Assembly (NCBI GenBank): GCA_002344425.1
Contig: DDTV01000037.1
Span: 1-61,491, forward strand
Length of the DNA stretch: 61,491 nt
Origin: Candidatus Falkowbacteria bacterium UBA2355
GTDB taxonomy: Bacteria; Patescibacteriota; Patescibacteriia; Patescibacteriales; Patescibacteriaceae
Direction: 5' to 3'
Shown here: positions 57,849-61,491 of the stretch, in pieces
How positions within the stretch are numbered: position 1 is the first letter of the stretch
Layout of the letters: every line of letters starts with the position of its first letter
Program-made: the position numbers and the translations under genes
The notes under the pieces: model-generated
What the model saw: only the letters and a program-made list of their open reading frames with translations
Database searches by the model: none
What the model was told of the DNA's origin: nothing

Positions 57849-60776
57849 TTAAATCTGCGTAAATTCACAAAGTTTTTTATAAGGGCAGTTTTGACACATA
57901 ATTGCGGCGCGCGGGGTAAAGTCGAAATGTCTTATTTTATTTATCAAGTCGAGCATTTTTTGCTTTACCTTCTCAACCTCGCCATCTTTTGCAGTAAAGC
58001 TGACCATCTCGTCATTTTTCAAATAATAGAAAGTCAATTTAGAAACTTTGAGGCCGAAAACTTCTTCCAGCGCGGCTTGATATAAAAGCAACTGCTGTTT
58101 ATTTTCATAGCCGAAGTTCTTTGGTTTCTCGCCGGTTTTATAATCTATTATTTCATAGGTTCCATCTCCAAGGTCATCAACTCGATCGATTGTGCCGGTT
58201 AAGGTTTCACTGCCCAAGGGAAGGGAAAACTTCTTTTCCAAAAATTTTATTTTGGGAGCTTCTTTGTCTACTTGAGCATGTAGACTGCTCAGCATTTTTT
58301 TACCGCGCGCCCGATAATCATCAGCCTGTTGGCGGTTTTCATAGCCGGAATCAATCCAATATTCTTCATAGAGAGCCAATAAGCGCTTAAGGCTCAAATC
58401 GATATTTTCAGCTTTGTCGCCCTTGAACAAACTTGGTTGGCGCCAAGCTTCATCTAAAAGCGGCAAAAGAAACTGGCGCAAGCAATTGTGAATGACGCGT
58501 CCAAAGGTAAAATAAGGAGTATCTTCTTCCGGCATTTTAAGTATGTAGATGAATTTATATTCCCAAGGACAACGTTCAAAGGTTTTTAGTTGAGAGAAGG
58601 AGAATTTTTCCGGCAGAGCAAATTGGATTCTTTGCGGCACGGTATCGATTGACTCTAAGTCTCGCTCCAATTCGCTTTTTGCCGCCGCTTGAGTCAAGGT
58701 GCTGGGCAATTCGGCTTCTTCAACGAAACGAGACGCTTTTTTGTCGCGCAGTCCTCCGTAATCGCGCGCTCCGGTGGCGAACAAACCTTGCTTTGCTCTG
58801 GTCATTGCGACATAGAAAAGACGCCGCTCTTCTTCAAGGTGCGCTTCCTTGCCTTGGGTTTTAATTACGCCGAGTTGTTCGGGAATTGGCAGTTTGTCGC
58901 CGCGATTATCGACGGGAAATTTTCTGTCAACCAGATTAACAATAAAGACATAAGAGAATTCTTGACCTTTGGCGGCATGGGCCGTCATGATTTTAACCGT
59001 ATCGGCATCGTCATAATTGAAACGCAAGCCGCCGGTTTCACCGGCTTCCATTTCCAAATTAATTAAAGCAAGAAAATCTTTGAGACTGCCGTGCTCGTCG
59101 CTCGCTTCGAAATTTTTTATTTTCGCGTAAAACTGGTTCAGGAAAGAGAAAGATTCCTGATCTTTATCTTGGTCTAAATAGGCGAGCAGGCAATCTCGGA
59201 CAATATGCAGATAGACTTTAGAGGCCTTGGAGTCCTTGCTTAAGGCGCTGTGGTGCTTGATAGAATCTAGCAATTTCTTTATATTATTGCGTCCTTTTTC
59301 TGAAATATCGGTGACGGCATCAATATGTTGCAAGGTCTCATAAAGCGACCACATCTTTTTGCGTCCCCATTTGTTAAGTTCTAGCAAGTCGTCGTGTTCA
59401 AGGCGAAAATGAGGCAATCGCAAAACCCGATACAGAGCGGCGGTTTCATGGTAATCATCCAATAATTTTAGGTAGGCCAATGAATCAAGAATCACCGGCT
59501 TATAGTATAGCCCTTTGAGGGAGACAAAATGGTTTGGTATGTTTTGACGCGTTAATTCTTTGACGAATTTATCGGCCGTATCATTGGCACGGACGAGAAT
59601 CGCTATATCGGCCCAGCTTTCCGACTTCTTTTTATCGTGCAATTCGCGAATCATATCGGCGACGGTCTTGGTTTCCTCAAATTCAGTATCAAAGAAAAAA
59701 TATTCAGCTTCGCCTTTGTTCTTTATTTTGGAAGTTAGCTTTTTATTCAGTTTCAGTTTGGCTTCCAAGCGATTGGGGTTGTTATGGGAAATAAAAGTAT
59801 AGGCATGATCAAGTATTTTTTGACCCGAACGATAGTTTTCGGTTAAGACGACTTCTTTGGCTTTTGGAAAATCATCTTTGAATTGCATGATGTTAGACAA
59901 AGAAGCGCCTCGGAATCGATAAATACTTTGATCGTCGTCACCGACCGCGACCAAATTGTTGTCCGGCGCCGCCAGAAGTTTAACGAGTTCGTATTGGATT
60001 GTATTGGTATCTTGAAATTCATCGACCATGATATATCTAAACTGTTCGCGATAGCGTTTTAGAATATTAGGTCGTTCTTCAAATAACTTAATCGTATATC
60101 GTATCAGATCTCCGAAATCCAAAAAGCCCTCCTTGATTAAGAGGCGGTTATAGACATGATAGCCGTTGGCAAGTTCACTGATTCTTTGAGCATCCAAACC
60201 GTCCGCTTCATCATCAGAGCTGATTATTTTATCCGAATTTGCTTTAAGTGATTCGGCTAAAGCAAGATAGGCATCAGTGCTTATGTTTTCATCTTTGAGT
60301 CGGGAAAAAAGTTTGATGATTTCATGAATGAATTTGGTCGGGTCGCCGAGCGGCTTATAATAATCGAAATTAAATTCATCAAGATGCTTACGGATAAACA
60401 TCCATTGTTCAGTCGTATTCAAAACCTTGAAAGCCGGGGATAAGCCGATATCAAGGGCATGATCGCGCAAGATCCTTTCGCCAAAACCGTGGAAGGTTGA
60501 AATCCACAAATTAACGTATCCATAGGGGAGTAATTTGTCGGCGCGTTCTTCAAGTTCCGCCGCGCCTTTTTCCGTAAAGGTGGTTAAGAGAATTTGTTCC
60601 GGATGGATATTTTTTTCCTGAATCAAATAGGCGAGCCGATTAATTAAAACCGTTGTTTTACCCGTACCGGCACCGGCAACGATTAACATCGGTCCGCTGT
60701 CATGAGTGACGGCCTCTAATTGGGCTTTATTCAAATTGCTGAGAAATTCGGGCTTTTTTGAGCTGGATTTTGGCAT
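57849..60776 (-). CDS. UvrD/PcrA-type helicase fused to a Fe-S RecB-like nuclease
   Basis: The 975-residue protein has a superfamily 1A helicase (about 10-690): Walker A GAGTGKTT at 35-42, VDEFQDTN, VGDDDQSIYRFRGA, TENYRSGQ, and MTAHAAKGQEF near the end. The C-terminus (about 725-975) is a PD-(D/E)XK nuclease: H763, D864, D878-Y-K880, with four cysteines (736, 961, 964, 970) placed as in AddB/Cas4-type Fe-S nucleases. A single-chain helicase-nuclease for double-strand-break processing is likely, in place of AddAB or RecBCD, which are absent here. Confidence 0.9.
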   Translation of the reverse strand: MPKSSSKKPEFLSNLNKAQLEAVTHDSGPMLIVAGAGTGKTTVLINRLAYLIQEKNIHPEQILLTTFTEKGAAELEERADKLLPYGYVNLWISTFHGFGERILRDHALDIGLSPAFKVLNTTEQWMFIRKHLDEFNFDYYKPLGDPTKFIHEIIKLFSRLKDENISTDAYLALAESLKANSDKIISSDDEADGLDAQRISELANGYHVYNRLLIKEGFLDFGDLIRYTIKLFEERPNILKRYREQFRYIMVDEFQDTNTIQYELVKLLAAPDNNLVAVGDDDQSIYRFRGASLSNIMQFKDDFPKAKEVVLTENYRSGQKILDHAYTFISHNNPNRLEAKLKLNKKLTSKIKNKGEAEYFFFDTEFEETKTVADMIRELHDKKKSESWADIAILVRANDTADKFVKELTRQNIPNHFVSLKGLYYKPVILDSLAYLKLLDDYHETAALYRVLRLPHFRLEHDDLLELNKWGRKKMWSLYETLQHIDAVTDISEKGRNNIKKLLDSIKHHSALSKDSKASKVYLHIVRDCLLAYLDQDKDQESFSFLNQFYAKIKNFEASDEHGSLKDFLALINLEMEAGETGGLRFNYDDADTVKIMTAHAAKGQEFSYVFIVNLVDRKFPVDNRGDKLPIPEQLGVIKTQGKEAHLEEERRLFYVAMTRAKQGLFATGARDYGGLRDKKASRFVEEAELPSTLTQAAAKSELERDLESIDTVPQRIQFALPEKFSFSQLKTFERCPWEYKFIYILKMPEEDTPYFTFGRVIHNCLRQFLLPLLDEAWRQPSLFKGDKAENIDLSLKRLLALYEEYWIDSGYENRQQADDYRARGKKMLSSLHAQVDKEAPKIKFLEKKFSLPLGSETLTGTIDRVDDLGDGTYEIIDYKTGEKPKNFGYENKQQLLLYQAALEEVFGLKVSKLTFYYLKNDEMVSFTAKDGEVEKVKQKMLDLINKIRHFDFTPRAAIMCQNCPYKKLCEFTQI

Positions 60777-60820
60777 ATAATAGCTTCATCTTAACACGGT
60801 GCTAATAGTTCAGCAATTCA

Positions 60821-60849
60821 TTGACTTATACTATTTTTTATGATGAAAT
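60821..60849 (+). promoter_or_regulatory. Possible promoter of the 60890 gene
   Basis: TTGACT (60821-60826), 17-nt spacer, TGAAAT (60844-60849); the -10 is weak. About 34 nt of leader would hold the ribosome-binding site. Confidence 0.4.
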
Positions 60850-60889
60850 AGGGACAATAAATAATTTGGAACTTTAAAAAAGGAGAAAA

Positions 60890-61423
60890 ATGAATACTTT
60901 GGAAAATTTTAACAAAATGGTAAATAAATGTTTTTACTTGTCTGAATTAACACGTATCATGAAAATTGCCGCTGATCTGCTTCCTTCGGGCTCGTATAAA
61001 AATTTAGGTGGTTACTTAGCCTTGGGTGATTTTGAAACTGGGTTTGTAGCATGCGCGGGGGCTGGTGAGTTTAGTAAAGAAGAAAAAATTTTCTTTTCCA
61101 TAAATGCCACTAAAGCAGTAAATCAAATAATGTGGGCGAATGGCCATCAAGAAAAAGTGGGTCTTAAATCTTATCAAATTTTCAGAGGAGCTATTGCAAT
61201 GAACGGAATGGCTGTTTCATTTTTCGGATCGCCGCATAAAGAATGCAATCTTGCAATAGCAGTTGCTTACGCTGCATATTGCTCGGCTCTTAATGTGAGC
61301 GGTAATTTTTATACAGACCCCCAAAAAATTAAAATGAAAGTTACGGAGCTGATTACAACTTTCATTGAAACATCAGGTAAAAAGAATAATCTCTTGTTGA
61401 AACTGGCAGAAGCACTAAAATAG
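60890..61423 (+). CDS. Hypothetical protein with strong RBS
   Basis: The 177-residue protein is soluble, without signal peptide. AAGGAG lies about 5 nt upstream of the ATG, a clear Shine-Dalgarno sequence and unusual here. The middle has small-residue-rich segments (LGGYLALGDFETGFVACAGAG, near 40-60, split by a turn, and RGAIAMNGMAVSFFGSP near 104-120), faintly like GlcG/HbpS-type domains, but I do not assign that. A helical C-terminus ends in Lys-rich sequence. AT-rich. After the stop no complete gene is seen to the window end. Confidence 0.65.
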   Translation: MNTLENFNKMVNKCFYLSELTRIMKIAADLLPSGSYKNLGGYLALGDFETGFVACAGAGEFSKEEKIFFSINATKAVNQIMWANGHQEKVGLKSYQIFRGAIAMNGMAVSFFGSPHKECNLAIAVAYAAYCSALNVSGNFYTDPQKIKMKVTELITTFIETSGKKNNLLLKLAEALK

Positions 61424-61491
61424 ATATTGTTAAAAAACTTCTCCAAGAAATTTATAAGAAAAGAAGCAAATTTAACAAGCGAATTGTTATT

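Noticed and set aside
61430..61491. Start of another gene at the right edge
   Set aside because: A frame is open from a TTG at 61430 to the edge, but about 20 codons without any start signal are not enough to support a gene.

Overview
The window looks like a chromosomal segment of an ultra-reduced bacterium of the Candidate Phyla Radiation (Patescibacteria, probably Parcubacteria-like). The evidence is indirect: short, tightly packed housekeeping genes; small CPR-style versions of IF-2 and S1; a gene set mixing RNase Y, YmdB and RNase J with an F-type ATPase and LytR/LysM cell-wall proteins; many small membrane proteins of no known family; and almost no Shine-Dalgarno sequences. No rRNA gene is present to settle the phylum.

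Layout. 1-2206: end of an unknown gene, an exported Ala-rich protein and a DMT transporter. 2211-4840 (minus): a GerMN lipoprotein, then four unrelated small AT-rich genes separated by four copies of a 28-bp direct repeat, ending at tRNA-His. This is the most unusual stretch. 4890-7149 (minus): MFS transporter, tRNA-Arg and a tyrosine recombinase. 7275-11564: rpsO, NYN nuclease, pnp and an AI-2E-type transporter, with structured leaders before rpsO and pnp. 12068-15506 (minus): pth, der, LytR-CpsA-Psr. 15619-20309: MBL hydrolase, small membrane protein, gyrA, DsbA/GILT-like thioredoxin. 20382-21253 (minus): a two-gene AT-rich insert with textbook ribosome-binding sites. 21500-25903: rpsA, small membrane protein, ftsH, multipass membrane protein. 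25949-31994 (minus): RNase Y, YmdB, a membrane-anchored peptide-binding protein, tRNA-Leu and RNase J, an RNA-decay run. 32275-42721: exonuclease, YdjM-like protein, ruvB, PH-domain protein, queA, infB, rbfA, DHH phosphoesterase, a large unknown membrane protein, CvpA, tatD. 42835-49406: a complete atpZ-B-E-F-H-A-G-D-C operon with a palindromic repeat between atpE and atpF, followed by a beta-carbonic-anhydrase-like gene and a 54-residue LysW-like zinc ribbon. 50575-60776 (minus): murD, polA, DUF378 protein, tRNA-Ala, LysM-M23 peptidase, a stand-alone tRNA-binding OB domain and a helicase-nuclease fusion. 60890-61423: an unknown gene with a strong ribosome-binding site.

Expression. Core genes usually start within a few bases of the previous stop without a Shine-Dalgarno sequence. 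At several transcription-unit starts the -10 box lies 6-9 nt before the ATG, which predicts leaderless mRNAs. Two genes begin 3 and 10 nt after a tRNA, so tRNA 3' processing could also produce leaderless mRNAs. The few genes with a consensus ribosome-binding site stand out against this background. All functional calls rest on reading motifs by eye; no database search was run.
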